Of a stretch of 64,000 nt of DNA, positions 25,772 to 35,723 are shown in pieces. The stretch's first letter is position 1. Every line of letters starts with the position of its first letter. Under the pieces are notes generated by a model. It saw only the letters and a list, made by a program, of their open reading frames with translations. It was not told the origin of the DNA and did no database searches. This DNA comes from Gemmatimonadota bacterium (GTDB taxonomy: Bacteria; Gemmatimonadota; Gemmatimonadetes; Longimicrobiales; Gaopeijiaceae), in NCBI GenBank assembly GCA_021295835.1, contig JAGWBP010000001.1, positions 62,001 through 126,000 on the forward strand, given 5' to 3'. Position numbers and translations under genes: made by a program.

Positions 25772-26344
25772 CTACTCGATATAGGTCGCGACCGTCGCGG
25801 TAGCCCTCGTCGGCGACTGCGGCATCGTGCCCTCAAGCGCGAGGAGGTTGCCGCCGCGATCTACCCCTGAGATGTCGGATGCACCGCAGCTCATGAGCAG
25901 CATTCGGGCGTCGGCCTTGCCAGTCTCCGACGGAGCCGTGACGTTCTCGCCGCGCTCAGGCTCGTCGTCGCCCAGCCCAAACAGGCTCGCGTCTTCGTCG
26001 ATGACCCGCGTGGCGACGACCCTGAGGTGCGTCTTGCCGTTGGCGGGGTTGTCGAAGGCGCTGGCTGTCAGAACATCGTGGTAGGTGTCGCCTGTAAAGA
26101 CCTGGACGCCCAGCCCGGAGGTCTGCTTGCGTCCCCTCACGAAGCCCACCGCTTCGTTGCCGTCCTCAATCGTGTAGCCCATCAGATTCAGCTGGGCTGT
26201 TGCGCACTCGAACGCCACGTCCTTCCCCGGGGGGACGGCACCGACAAACGACACTGGGGCTGCGGACGCGCACGCCGAGCCGGCGAGCGCGGCTAGCAGG
26301 ACGGCCAGCCGCATCGTCGATCGTGATCCTGAACTCGATTCCAT
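25772..26344 (-). CDS. small lipoprotein of unknown function
   Basis: ATG follows GGAG and gives a leader MRLAVLLAALAGSAC with a lipobox cysteine. The mature part of about 150 residues has a conserved-looking two-layer pattern (FECATAQLNLMGYTIEDGNEAVGFVRGRKQ, then THLRVVATRVIDED), like small outer-membrane-associated proteins that bind a partner. I recognise no family. It lies 79 bases upstream of the chosen menF start on the same strand. Three other ATG codons lie nearby, so the start may shift by ten codons. Confidence 0.7.
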   Translation of the reverse strand: MESSSGSRSTMRLAVLLAALAGSACASAAPVSFVGAVPPGKDVAFECATAQLNLMGYTIEDGNEAVGFVRGRKQTSGLGVQVFTGDTYHDVLTASAFDNPANGKTHLRVVATRVIDEDASLFGLGDDEPERGENVTAPSETGKADARMLLMSCGASDISGVDRGGNLLALEGTMPQSPTRATATVATYIE

Positions 26345-26493
26345 TCTCATCTCCGTGGTGTATGGCGCTCCGTGGACATACCCCCTAGCAGGCAGCCACG
26401 TTGCGCCCAAATTGTCTGTAGCGACCCCCTCCGGTCAAGCCGACGGAGTCTCTGCGATATGGCTTCGCGGAGCCATCCCCATATTATTGCCAG

Positions 26494-28782
<2,289 letters not shown>

Positions 28783-28790
28783 CCGGACTG

Positions 28791-29513
28791 CTAGCTCAGG
28801 AGCTCCGACACCGTCACCACCCTACCCTCCGTCGCCCACCGCTCGAGCGTCACCTCTTCCGGTTCCAGCCCGAGGCCCCAGGTGGCGTCTCGGACCACCG
28901 CCACGTCGTAGCCTCGCTCGATTAGGCCATCGACGGCCTGGGCGACGCAGACGTCGCGCGCCACCCCCGCCACGACAAAGGTGGTCGAGCTGCCCAGCGC
29001 CGCCACCAGCGCCCCCACGAACGCCTCGCAGGCGGCGTTGCCCTCGAAGACGTCGAAGCGCGCCTTCTGCACGAAGACCGGGAGGCGACCCTCGACGGCC
29101 CGGCGGGCCGTGCGCTCGGCGTCGGCCACCCCCCCATCGTGGGGCAGGATCAGCGGATCGGCCGGGCGTATCTCGCCAATGATCTCGGCACCGGCCCGCT
29201 CGTCGGCGTCGGACGAGCGTCCCATGCAGTGGGGCGGATAGGTGCCCGCCTCGGGGTCCGGGGCAACCGAGTCGATCTCAGGATCCTCGTGGCCGTGCCA
29301 GTCGCCAGTGTAGACGACCACGGCGCATCGATCGCGCATCCAACCGACGACATCTTCCAGCGCCGGCACGATCTGGGTAGCGCCAGCGTCCGAGTCGTCG
29401 CAGAGGTCGCGCACATAGAGCCGCCCGTCCGGTCGCAGGAAGTCGACCTGTGCGTCGACCACCCACCCGACAAGCGGATGCCCGGCCGCCCCCATGCCTG
29501 CGGGCGTGTTCAC
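28791..29513 (-). CDS. isochorismatase-family cysteine hydrolase, probably nicotinamidase
   Basis: The 240-residue hydrolase has the catalytic Asp in VVDAQVDFLRPDG, metal-binding residues in YTGDWHGHEDPE and PPHCMG, a catalytic Lys in FVQKARFDVFEGN, and the nucleophile in VVAGVARDVCVAQAVDGL. This layout matches nicotinamidase better than other isochorismatases. The gene overlaps a nicotinate phosphoribosyltransferase gene by four bases (ATGA), which supports a role in NAD salvage: nicotinamide to nicotinate. Its TAG stop opens the sequence TAGCAGTCCGG, the end motif of the dispersed element. Confidence 0.85.
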   Translation of the reverse strand: MNTPAGMGAAGHPLVGWVVDAQVDFLRPDGRLYVRDLCDDSDAGATQIVPALEDVVGWMRDRCAVVVYTGDWHGHEDPEIDSVAPDPEAGTYPPHCMGRSSDADERAGAEIIGEIRPADPLILPHDGGVADAERTARRAVEGRLPVFVQKARFDVFEGNAACEAFVGALVAALGSSTTFVVAGVARDVCVAQAVDGLIERGYDVAVVRDATWGLGLEPEEVTLERWATEGRVVTVSELLS

Positions 29514-30700
29514 TCCACGCGCTCGAGACGCGGATTAGGTCGATGCCAGCGGCCAGCCTTCGCCACCGGACGGCCGTCGACCAGCACCACATCCGCCGTG
29601 TAGTCGTACGAGCCGCGCATGAGGGAGGACCCCACCCCGTAGGAGTCCACCGGCACCCCCGCCTCCTCGAACGCTCGGATTCTGGCTGCGGTGAACCCCC
29701 CCGACGCCACAATGCGCACACCTTCGAAGCCGCCCCGATCAAGCGCTTCACGCACTCTGTGGACGAGACGGGAATTCACGCCACGAGGGTCGAAGTCCCC
29801 CATCTCGCCCTCCAGGCACCGGTCCACCATCGTGGACGAGGTGTCGAGCCTCACCCCCCAGAGCCTCTCCCCAAGGGCGCGCGCCACCGCAAGCGAGGTG
29901 GCCACGCTGTCGTTATCGAAGTCGACGAGCGAGACGACGCGGGCGTCCTCGGGGAGCCACTCCGCCATCGCCACGGTGGCTGCCACCGTGTCGCCGCCGA
30001 AGGCCGCAATCAGAGCGTGCGGGACCGTGCCGATCCCCGAGGATCCCCACCACTCGGCCTGGGCGTCGGTTGAGACGCCCGCCGCACCGGCGACGTGCGC
30101 CGCCCATCCGTCCCCCGCCTGCACGGACCAGTGGTCGTGACGCGCGGGGAAGAAGAGGATCGGCTTGGGCTTGGCCGCCTCCACGACCATGTACGTGTTG
30201 GTGGCGATTCGCGTGCGGCGGCTAAGCACCCCGGTGTAGATGGTCTCTAGGTGAACGAAGGCCCGGTAAGGCCCCGTGATGGCCATGACCGTCTCCCAGG
30301 GGCTAGCACGAGCGCCGTCGCGCAACGCCTCGACCTCTAGATCGTCAAAGGCGTGCCCCTCCGAGAGACACAGCTTGAGGACGGCGATCGCCTCGTCGGT
30401 CCCGGCCACGACAGCGCTCCGCCTCTGAAAGACCTGCACGGTGACGGCGGGGCCACCGCCACGGCCATGCAGCAGCTCCCGCACCCGGAGGAAGTACTTG
30501 TCGGAGTAGTGGCCGCGCCGGACGCGCTCGACCGGCAGGCCGAAGACAGCCGGGGCAATCCGGGGTGGCCGCCGCGGGACCGAAGACACCCTGCCTACCG
30601 GTGCGATACCCACGTAGCGAGCCGGACACGACGGGGGAGGCAGGGAGGCCCGCCCACCATCAGCCCAAAAGCCAACCCCCCGGGGATTGCGCCCCGACAC
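29510..30700 (-). CDS. pncB: nicotinate phosphoribosyltransferase
   Basis: The enzyme joins nicotinate to PRPP to give nicotinate mononucleotide. The 396-residue protein has RVRRGHYSDKYFLRVRELL at the N-terminus, ETIYTGVLSRRTRIATNTYM, the FFPARHDHW segment, SLVDFDNDSVATSLAVARALGERLWGVRLDTS and the PRPP-site-like IVASGGFTAARIRAFEEAGVPVDSYGVGSSL. This is the shorter archaeal/Actinobacteria-like NAPRTase type. It overlaps the nicotinamidase-like gene downstream; together they form a salvage pair. The first 50 residues are Pro- and Arg-rich, and the start is not firm. Confidence 0.9.
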   Translation of the reverse strand: MSGRNPRGVGFWADGGRASLPPPSCPARYVGIAPVGRVSSVPRRPPRIAPAVFGLPVERVRRGHYSDKYFLRVRELLHGRGGGPAVTVQVFQRRSAVVAGTDEAIAVLKLCLSEGHAFDDLEVEALRDGARASPWETVMAITGPYRAFVHLETIYTGVLSRRTRIATNTYMVVEAAKPKPILFFPARHDHWSVQAGDGWAAHVAGAAGVSTDAQAEWWGSSGIGTVPHALIAAFGGDTVAATVAMAEWLPEDARVVSLVDFDNDSVATSLAVARALGERLWGVRLDTSSTMVDRCLEGEMGDFDPRGVNSRLVHRVREALDRGGFEGVRIVASGGFTAARIRAFEEAGVPVDSYGVGSSLMRGSYDYTADVVLVDGRPVAKAGRWHRPNPRLERVE

Positions 30701-30746
30701 CGGGAAGCAGCCCTCCGAGGGGCGAGGTCACGCCAAGCTAGCCCGG

Positions 30747-31277
30747 CTAGCGATTCGGCGTGCAGTTGGTCGGGAAGGTGTAGTCGAGGAGCGGCGAGCT
30801 CTGAGGTCCAGTCCAGCGTCCCTCCGGCTCACCGTCCGGGCCCTCTGCCGCCTTGTCGTACCAGGAAAAGTTGGGACCGTAGTAGCGGAAGACCTTCACG
30901 TACAGGTTGCCCGTCGCCAGAATGGCACGGCGTGTGCCGTAGCAGATGTCCTTCGGCACCAGCCCCCACCAGGTGAACGCAAAGACCCTTCCATCGCCGT
31001 CCGACGGAAGACTCAGCAGCCCGAACTCCCCGTCGTCGGTTTCCCAGACGTTCGTGATCCTGTTGGTCTCGTTCTTCAGGAGATCGCGTTCCATGTTGAT
31101 CTCGAAGCCGTGAATCGAGTCGATAGCCTCGTTGGTGACTCCCCAAGCCAGGGTGTCGCCGAACGAGCGGACGACCGACACCGGCATCGGGGGCGGGTCA
31201 ACATAGTCCCCCGGTAGGCACGCGGTCGACACCACGGCCAGCATCGGCAGAAAGAGGTAGTGGTAGCGTTTGCTCAT
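30747..31277 (-). CDS. lipoprotein of unknown function
   Basis: AGGAGCGACAGGAG precedes the ATG of MSKRYHYLFLPMLAVVSTAC, a lipoprotein leader. The 176-residue product has a soluble domain with Trp and Tyr (VFAFTWWGLVPKDICYGTRRAILATGNLYVKVFRYYGPNF), two later cysteines that could pair, and no known motif. It lies 47 bases from the NAPRTase start on the same strand, so it may be upstream in that unit. Function unknown. Confidence 0.75.
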   Translation of the reverse strand: MSKRYHYLFLPMLAVVSTACLPGDYVDPPPMPVSVVRSFGDTLAWGVTNEAIDSIHGFEINMERDLLKNETNRITNVWETDDGEFGLLSLPSDGDGRVFAFTWWGLVPKDICYGTRRAILATGNLYVKVFRYYGPNFSWYDKAAEGPDGEPEGRWTGPQSSPLLDYTFPTNCTPNR

Positions 31278-31519
31278 CTCCTGTCGCTCCTTTTGGAAAT
31301 CGGCATCGGAACCCCGGCGCACCGGGCCTGGGAGACCCCAGGGCTACTCCGACCCCAGGGCACGCCCGCAGCAGACAATAGGGGGATATCCTCCGCAAAT
31401 GTCAAGCGCGGTCGATCGAGGCACCTCGGGCTCCGTGCCTCGGGGGCGATGGCAGACCCAAGCGCGGCTCTCCGCGCAGCGCTGCATCCCCGCTGGACCA
31501 CTCGCTCGCCTGTCCACAG

Positions 31520-31560
31520 TGTAATGTACGCTTTACAATATGTAACTCACGGCTTACAAT
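31520..31560 (+). promoter_or_regulatory. tandem TGTAA-N8-TTACA operators overlapping a sigma-70-like promoter
   Basis: Two perfect inverted repeats, TGTAA-TGTACGCT-TTACA and TGTAA-CTCACGGC-TTACA, are separated by three bases, so their centres are 21 bp (two helical turns) apart. TTTACA (31532-31537) and TACAAT (31555-31560) are 17 bases apart, a good -35/-10 pair that the repeats cover. Transcription would run toward the esterase gene. A repressor site is likely. Half sites fit the TGT-N12-ACA formula known from CrtJ/PpsR-type regulators, but no regulator is identified. Confidence 0.6.
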
Positions 31561-31597
31561 ACCCATACCCGTGGCTTCGCTCTGCGTTCCTCGTCGC

Positions 31598-31662
31598 GCC
31601 TTGCCAGCGGAGCGCTTCGCCGCTCTCGGTGCTCGCGCGAGATTGTCCACGGACTGCTAGCT
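31598..31662 (+). repeat. copy of the dispersed palindromic element
   Basis: CCTTGCCAGCGGAGCGCTTCG is followed by CCGCTCTCGGTGCTCGCGCG, then AGATTGTCCACGGACTGCTA. The part from GAGCG onward is nearly identical to the copy at 34.0 kb. GCGG/CCGC and CTCGCGCGAG are internal palindromes. Confidence 0.75.
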
Positions 31663-31735
31663 TTCGGTCCGCCGCCCATTCGCCCCACGCGGGTCGGATG
31701 CGCGCCCACGACCGCGGAACCAAGGAGACCGCCCG

Positions 31736-33091
31736 ATGGCACCATGTCGATTCACCAGCGTCTTCACCCTCCTGTTTGCGACCGCACTTGCCGCCTGCGG
31801 CGGCGGTGATCCCGGCCTCGATCCAGCCACCATCGAGTTGGTGTCGGGCTCGGACCAGCGTGCAGTGCAGGGACTCTCGCTCGAAGATCCGATCGTCGTC
31901 CGGGTTCTCGACGAGCTCGGCGACCCGGTGTCTGGATATGCGATCTCGGCCGAACCGGCACCGAGGCACGGACAGATCGACTCGGTCACCGTCACCGACG
32001 GCGACGGCGTAGCGGAGGTCTACTGGACCCTGGGCCCCGATGCGGGCGAGCACACAAACATCGTCACCGCAGGAGAGGTGTCCACGACGGTATCGGCGAC
32101 TGCGCTCGACCTCGAAGCCGAGCTCGACACCCTCTTTGTCCCGGCCACCGACGGCGAGATCGAGACGATCGCCGCTGAGTGGATGACTCGCGACTACTCG
32201 GCAGCCGAGGTAACCGTGGAGCTGACCGAGAGGATCTCCTTGGGGGGCACTCCGGCGGTGCTCCGGATCGTCTCGCACGAAGTGGATGGCGTCCTTCACT
32301 ACGGCGCGATCGCGGTCCCAGAGGGAGCCGACACCGGTAGCCTCCACCTCCTTGCCTACCTGCACGGCGGCGACGGCGGCGTCTCGGTCTCCGACATCCA
32401 GTACTTCGGAGTTGCGCTCGGCGACCTCACCGAGAACTTCGCTTTCGTCGCTCCCGCCTATCGGAGCGAGGAGCTTCGCCACGGCAACCGGAGATGGACT
32501 TCCGAGGGACCCTCCAGCCACTGGGACCATGACGTGGACGACGCGATGGCACTCGTCAACGTTGCCTTCGAGACCACCCCGGAGTTGAAGGCGGGCAGCT
32601 ACAGTGCGATCGGCGGCAGCCGGGGTGGCGGGGTGGCGCTCCTTGCGGGCGCCCGCGACGAGCGACTCGAGCGGATCGTTGCCTTCTTCGGACCCACCGA
32701 CTTCTTCGACGGGTGGGTCAGGGACATCGTCCGCGACATGGCGCTTCGCATCCCCCCCTCGCTCCCCGGCGTCACCCATCTCGACTCCACGCTCGTCCAG
32801 CCCTTCATCCGCGGGGAGATGCCGCGGGCCGAAGCGCGACTCGACATGGTGCGCCGTTCCGCCGTCCTCTACGCCTCGGAGCTGCCGATGGTGCAGATCC
32901 ATCACGGCACCCTCGACAACGTGGTCGATGTGTCGCAGGCCTATTCGCTGATCGCGGTGATGGAGGAGCTCGGGCGTGAGCCTCCCGACTTCGAGGCCTA
33001 CATCTACGAGGGGGGCGGGCACGACATCTTCTTCCTCGAAGAGGCGATCGAGCGGGGCGTCGAATTCGTCGCGGGGGCGCTGAACGACTAG
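31736..33091 (+). CDS. lipoprotein: bacterial Ig-like domain fused to an alpha/beta-hydrolase
   Basis: The leader FTLLFATALAAC is a lipoprotein signal. Residues about 30-125 form a Big-1-type Ig domain (IVVRVLDELGDPVSGYAISAEP, VTDGDGVAEVYWTLG, THIV-like TNIVTAGE). After a linker, residues about 150-450 form an alpha/beta-hydrolase of the prolyl-oligopeptidase/esterase type with nucleophile GGSRGG, a candidate Asp in HHGTLDNVVDVSQA and a His in EGGGHDIFFLEEA. A surface-anchored esterase or peptidase is inferred; the substrate is unknown. The upstream region carries the tandem operator/promoter. Its TAG stop reads into TAGCAGCCC. Confidence 0.85.
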   Translation: MAPCRFTSVFTLLFATALAACGGGDPGLDPATIELVSGSDQRAVQGLSLEDPIVVRVLDELGDPVSGYAISAEPAPRHGQIDSVTVTDGDGVAEVYWTLGPDAGEHTNIVTAGEVSTTVSATALDLEAELDTLFVPATDGEIETIAAEWMTRDYSAAEVTVELTERISLGGTPAVLRIVSHEVDGVLHYGAIAVPEGADTGSLHLLAYLHGGDGGVSVSDIQYFGVALGDLTENFAFVAPAYRSEELRHGNRRWTSEGPSSHWDHDVDDAMALVNVAFETTPELKAGSYSAIGGSRGGGVALLAGARDERLERIVAFFGPTDFFDGWVRDIVRDMALRIPPSLPGVTHLDSTLVQPFIRGEMPRAEARLDMVRRSAVLYASELPMVQIHHGTLDNVVDVSQAYSLIAVMEELGREPPDFEAYIYEGGGHDIFFLEEAIERGVEFVAGALND

Positions 33092-33130
33092 CAGCCCCGC
33101 CGACCGACGCAGCAGCGCATCGGAACCGCG

Positions 33131-33964
33131 CTAGCGGAGAAGCTCTTCAAGCAGGACCCTGGCGTCGGTGCGGTCGTCCCGGTACTTGACGATCACCGGT
33201 GCGCTCAGCGACAGCCCCCACTCCCGCCCGACGCCGCGCCTCAACGGTCGCGATCCCGGCACGACCACCGCCTCCTCGGGGATCACCAGGGGGCCGTCGT
33301 CACGGGCTCGCAGCACCTCGCCGCGAGCTATGTCGTAGACCGGGGTGGTGCGCGTCAGGATCACGCCGGCCCCCAGGACCGCACCCCGCCCGACGACCGT
33401 CCCCTCGTACACGCCGCAGTTGCCGCCCACGAGCACATCGTCCTCAATGATCACCGGAAGGGCCCCGACCGGCTCGAGGACGCCCCCGATCTGCGCGGCC
33501 GCGCTGAGATGGCACCGCTCCCCTACCTGGGCGCAGCTTCCGACGAGCGCATGGGAGTCGATCATCGTGCCGTCGCCGATCCAGGCACCGACATTCACGT
33601 ACATTGGCGGCATGCAGGTGACCCCGCGCCCGAGGAAGGCCCCTTCGCGCACGGCGGACCCTCCGGGCACGATCCGCGTGCTCCGGCTTGGCGGCGACGA
33701 CTTCGGCGGGAAGGTCGACTTGTCGGAAAAGTGAAGTAGCCCGCCGCCGATCTCATAGCGCTCGATCGCGCCGATGCGGAAGCCCAGCAGGATGCCTCGC
33801 TTGACCCATGGGTTCACCCGCCAGCGATGCTCCACTGCGGGATCGGGCTCGGCCGCCCTGACCGCACCCGTGCCCAGCAGACCCCTGAATTCGAGGAAGA
33901 GCTCGTGGTCGTCGTCGGTGGGCTCAGGACGTCCGAACGCCTCCTCGATCCGCTCGGCGATCAC
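33131..33964 (-). CDS. dapD: tetrahydrodipicolinate N-succinyltransferase (DapD)
   Basis: DapD succinylates tetrahydrodipicolinate in the lysine/meso-DAP pathway. The 277-residue protein has the N-terminal helical part, then VNPWVKRGILLGFRIGA, and a left-handed beta-helix of hexapeptide repeats (FLGRGVTCMPPMYVNVGAWIGDGTMIDSHALVGSCAQVG, then IIEDDVLVGGNCGVYEGTVVGRGAVLGAGVILTRTTPVYD). It lies downstream of asd-dapB-dapA with 91 bases between, filled by the palindromic element. The pathway therefore uses the succinylase branch. Confidence 0.96.
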   Translation of the reverse strand: MIAERIEEAFGRPEPTDDDHELFLEFRGLLGTGAVRAAEPDPAVEHRWRVNPWVKRGILLGFRIGAIERYEIGGGLLHFSDKSTFPPKSSPPSRSTRIVPGGSAVREGAFLGRGVTCMPPMYVNVGAWIGDGTMIDSHALVGSCAQVGERCHLSAAAQIGGVLEPVGALPVIIEDDVLVGGNCGVYEGTVVGRGAVLGAGVILTRTTPVYDIARGEVLRARDDGPLVIPEEAVVVPGSRPLRRGVGREWGLSLSAPVIVKYRDDRTDARVLLEELLR

Positions 33965-33983
33965 GCCCCGGCCGTCGCCCTAC

Positions 33984-34073
33984 CTAGCAGCCCGTGGACA
34001 AGCCTCCCACGGCATTCGAGCGGAGCGCTTCGCCGCTCTCGGTGCTCGCGCGAGATTATCCACGGACTGCCAG
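33984..34073. repeat. full copy of the dispersed palindromic element (MITE-like)
   Basis: The left end CTAGCAGCCCGTGGACAA and right end TTATCCACGGACTGCCAG are near-perfect inverted repeats. Inside lie CTCCCACGGCATTCGAGCGG, GCGCTTCGCCGCTC and CTCGCGCGAG. It fills the dapA-dapD gap and overlaps the dapA 3' end, where it encodes LAVRG and the TAA stop. Confidence 0.75.
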
Positions 34074-34976
34074 CCCTGCGGCCCTCATGGCATGCAGGAC
34101 ACGCCTGCGGCTGGCCCCTGTGATCGGGGCAAGCGGCAGGCGATAGCGCGGCTTCAGCAGGCCCATCTCGTACATGGAGTACTTCACGGGGCCGGGATTG
34201 GTCTCGCAGAAGTTCGCCTCCATCAGCTCCAGCCACCTATTGTGCAGCACCCGGGCGGCGACGAAGTCACCCGCCAGACAGAGCTCGCAGAGCTTCGCCA
34301 TCGGCCCCGGTATCTGATTCGAGACGACCGATATCAGGCCGTGCGCCCCCAGCGCCATCGCAGGCAGCGCCGCGGCGTCGTCACCCGAGAGGACCGCAAA
34401 GCCCTCCGGAGCCGCCCGCACCACCCCGCCCATCTGCATAATGTCGCCCGCCGCCTCCTTCACCCCCTCGACCCCTGGGATCGACGCCAGGCGAGCCAGG
34501 GTGGCCGGGGACACGTTGACGCCGGTGCGGCTCGGAACGTTGTAGACGACGATCGGCAGGGCGGTAGCCTCCGCAAGCGCGCCGTAGTGCGCGAAGAGCC
34601 CGTCCGGAGTGGGTTTGTTGTAGAAGGGTGTCACCACCAGGAGGCCGGCGGCTCCAGTTGCCTCGATCGCGCCCGCCAGGTCGATCACCTCGGCCGTGTC
34701 GCTCCCCCCACACCCCGCGATCACCGGCACGCGGCCGTCGGCCGCCTCGACGACCAGCTCGGCAATTCGGACCTTCTCGGCGCTCGCGAGCGTCGCGCTC
34801 TCCCCGGTGGTACCGCACGGTACCAGGAAGTGCGCCCCAGCGTCGACCTGCCGACGGGCAAGCGCCACAACCCCCGTCTCGTCAACCGTGCCGTCGCTCA
34901 GGAAGGGCGTCACCAGGGCTGTGCCGCACCCACGCAGCGAAGGCATCTTGCCGTCCGAACCGCAATCGTCGCTCAC
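34056..34976 (-). CDS. dapA: 4-hydroxy-tetrahydrodipicolinate synthase (DapA)
   Basis: DapA condenses pyruvate with aspartate semialdehyde. The 306-residue TIM barrel has GTTGES near residue 50, the catalytic Tyr in PIVVYNVPSRTGVNV, the Schiff-base Lys in VEGVKEAAGD, and SGDDAAALPAMALGAHGLISVVSN. The GTG start overlaps the dapB stop as GTGA. The last codons (LAVRG, then TAA) are encoded by the palindromic element, so the natural C-terminus seems to have been replaced or extended by it. Confidence 0.96.
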   Translation of the reverse strand: MSDDCGSDGKMPSLRGCGTALVTPFLSDGTVDETGVVALARRQVDAGAHFLVPCGTTGESATLASAEKVRIAELVVEAADGRVPVIAGCGGSDTAEVIDLAGAIEATGAAGLLVVTPFYNKPTPDGLFAHYGALAEATALPIVVYNVPSRTGVNVSPATLARLASIPGVEGVKEAAGDIMQMGGVVRAAPEGFAVLSGDDAAALPAMALGAHGLISVVSNQIPGPMAKLCELCLAGDFVAARVLHNRWLELMEANFCETNPGPVKYSMYEMGLLKPRYRLPLAPITGASRRRVLHAMRAAGLAVRG

Positions 34977-35722
34977 CGCGTCCCTCCTCTGGTCTCTTTT
35001 TCGGCCACCTCCTCCCAGCACTCGCCGAAGTCGTACACCCCTGGGCGTCCGCGTATCCAGTGCGCGGCCGCCAGCGCGCCCTCGGCGAAGACGGTCCGCG
35101 ACCGCACGGTGTGCCGAATCGCCAGCGTGTCGCCCTCGGAGTCGAAGCGTAGCTCGTGCGTGCCCGGAACATAGCCGGTTCTCTGACTCGTCACGTCGAT
35201 GGGCCCCTCCCAGCCGACGCCGCGAATCTCGTGCCTCAGCCGCAGGGCGGTGCCAGACGGCGCGTCGCGCTTGCCCCGGTGGTGCGACTCGAAGATCGCC
35301 AGATCGCGCCGCCCCACCCCGGCCATCGCCCTCGCCGCGTCGCGGGCGATCCCGTAGAGAGCGTTAACCCCGAAGGCGAAGTTGGCGCCGTGCACGAGCC
35401 CGATGCCGCTCCTCCGGGCCAAGTCGAGGAGCGCGTCGCTCCCACCGTGCCAGCCCGTCGTGCCCAGCACGGTGTCAACGCGGTGCTCGCAGAGCCTCTC
35501 GAGGTTCCCCGGGACCGCCTCGGCTGTGGAGAAGTCGATGGCAACATCGGTCGTGCCAAGCGCCTCTCGGGAAAGTCCGGCGCCGTCGGCATTCGCGGAG
35601 CCGTCCAGGCGCAGGACGACAACCGCTTCGTGCTTGGGGGCAAGGCGCTCGACGAGGCGCCCCATGCGGCCAAGTCCAAGCAGCGCAATCCTAATCCGCG
35701 AGCGGCCCGGGTCCTCGGTCAC
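34973..35722 (-). CDS. dapB: 4-hydroxy-tetrahydrodipicolinate reductase (DapB)
   Basis: DapB reduces the DapA product with NAD(P)H. The 249-residue protein has the dinucleotide fold IALLGLGRMGRLVERL, DVAIDFSTAEAVPGNLERL, VLGTTGWHGG, and the catalytic ESHHRGKRDAPSGTALRL. It lies one base after the asd stop and overlaps dapA, so asd-dapB-dapA are one operon. Confidence 0.96.
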   Translation of the reverse strand: MTEDPGRSRIRIALLGLGRMGRLVERLAPKHEAVVVLRLDGSANADGAGLSREALGTTDVAIDFSTAEAVPGNLERLCEHRVDTVLGTTGWHGGSDALLDLARRSGIGLVHGANFAFGVNALYGIARDAARAMAGVGRRDLAIFESHHRGKRDAPSGTALRLRHEIRGVGWEGPIDVTSQRTGYVPGTHELRFDSEGDTLAIRHTVRSRTVFAEGALAAAHWIRGRPGVYDFGECWEEVAEKETRGGTR

Positions 35723-35723
35723 T

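Larger units (their letters stand above)
31278..31735. other. intergenic region with tandem operators and a dispersed element
   Basis: This 458-bp gap between divergent genes holds no credible gene. It carries the tandem TGTAA-N8-TTACA repeats with an overlapping promoter (31520-31560) and a copy of the palindromic element (31598-31662). A stretch near 31480 (GCAGCGCTGCATCCCC) resembles the reverse of the element copy at 62.8 kb. Confidence 0.6.

Noticed and set aside
31650..31660. DnaA-box-like TTGTCCACG or TTATCCACG in the dispersed elements
   Set aside because: Each has at least one mismatch to TTATNCACA, they are scattered, and no dnaA, dnaN or AT-rich unwinding region is nearby.
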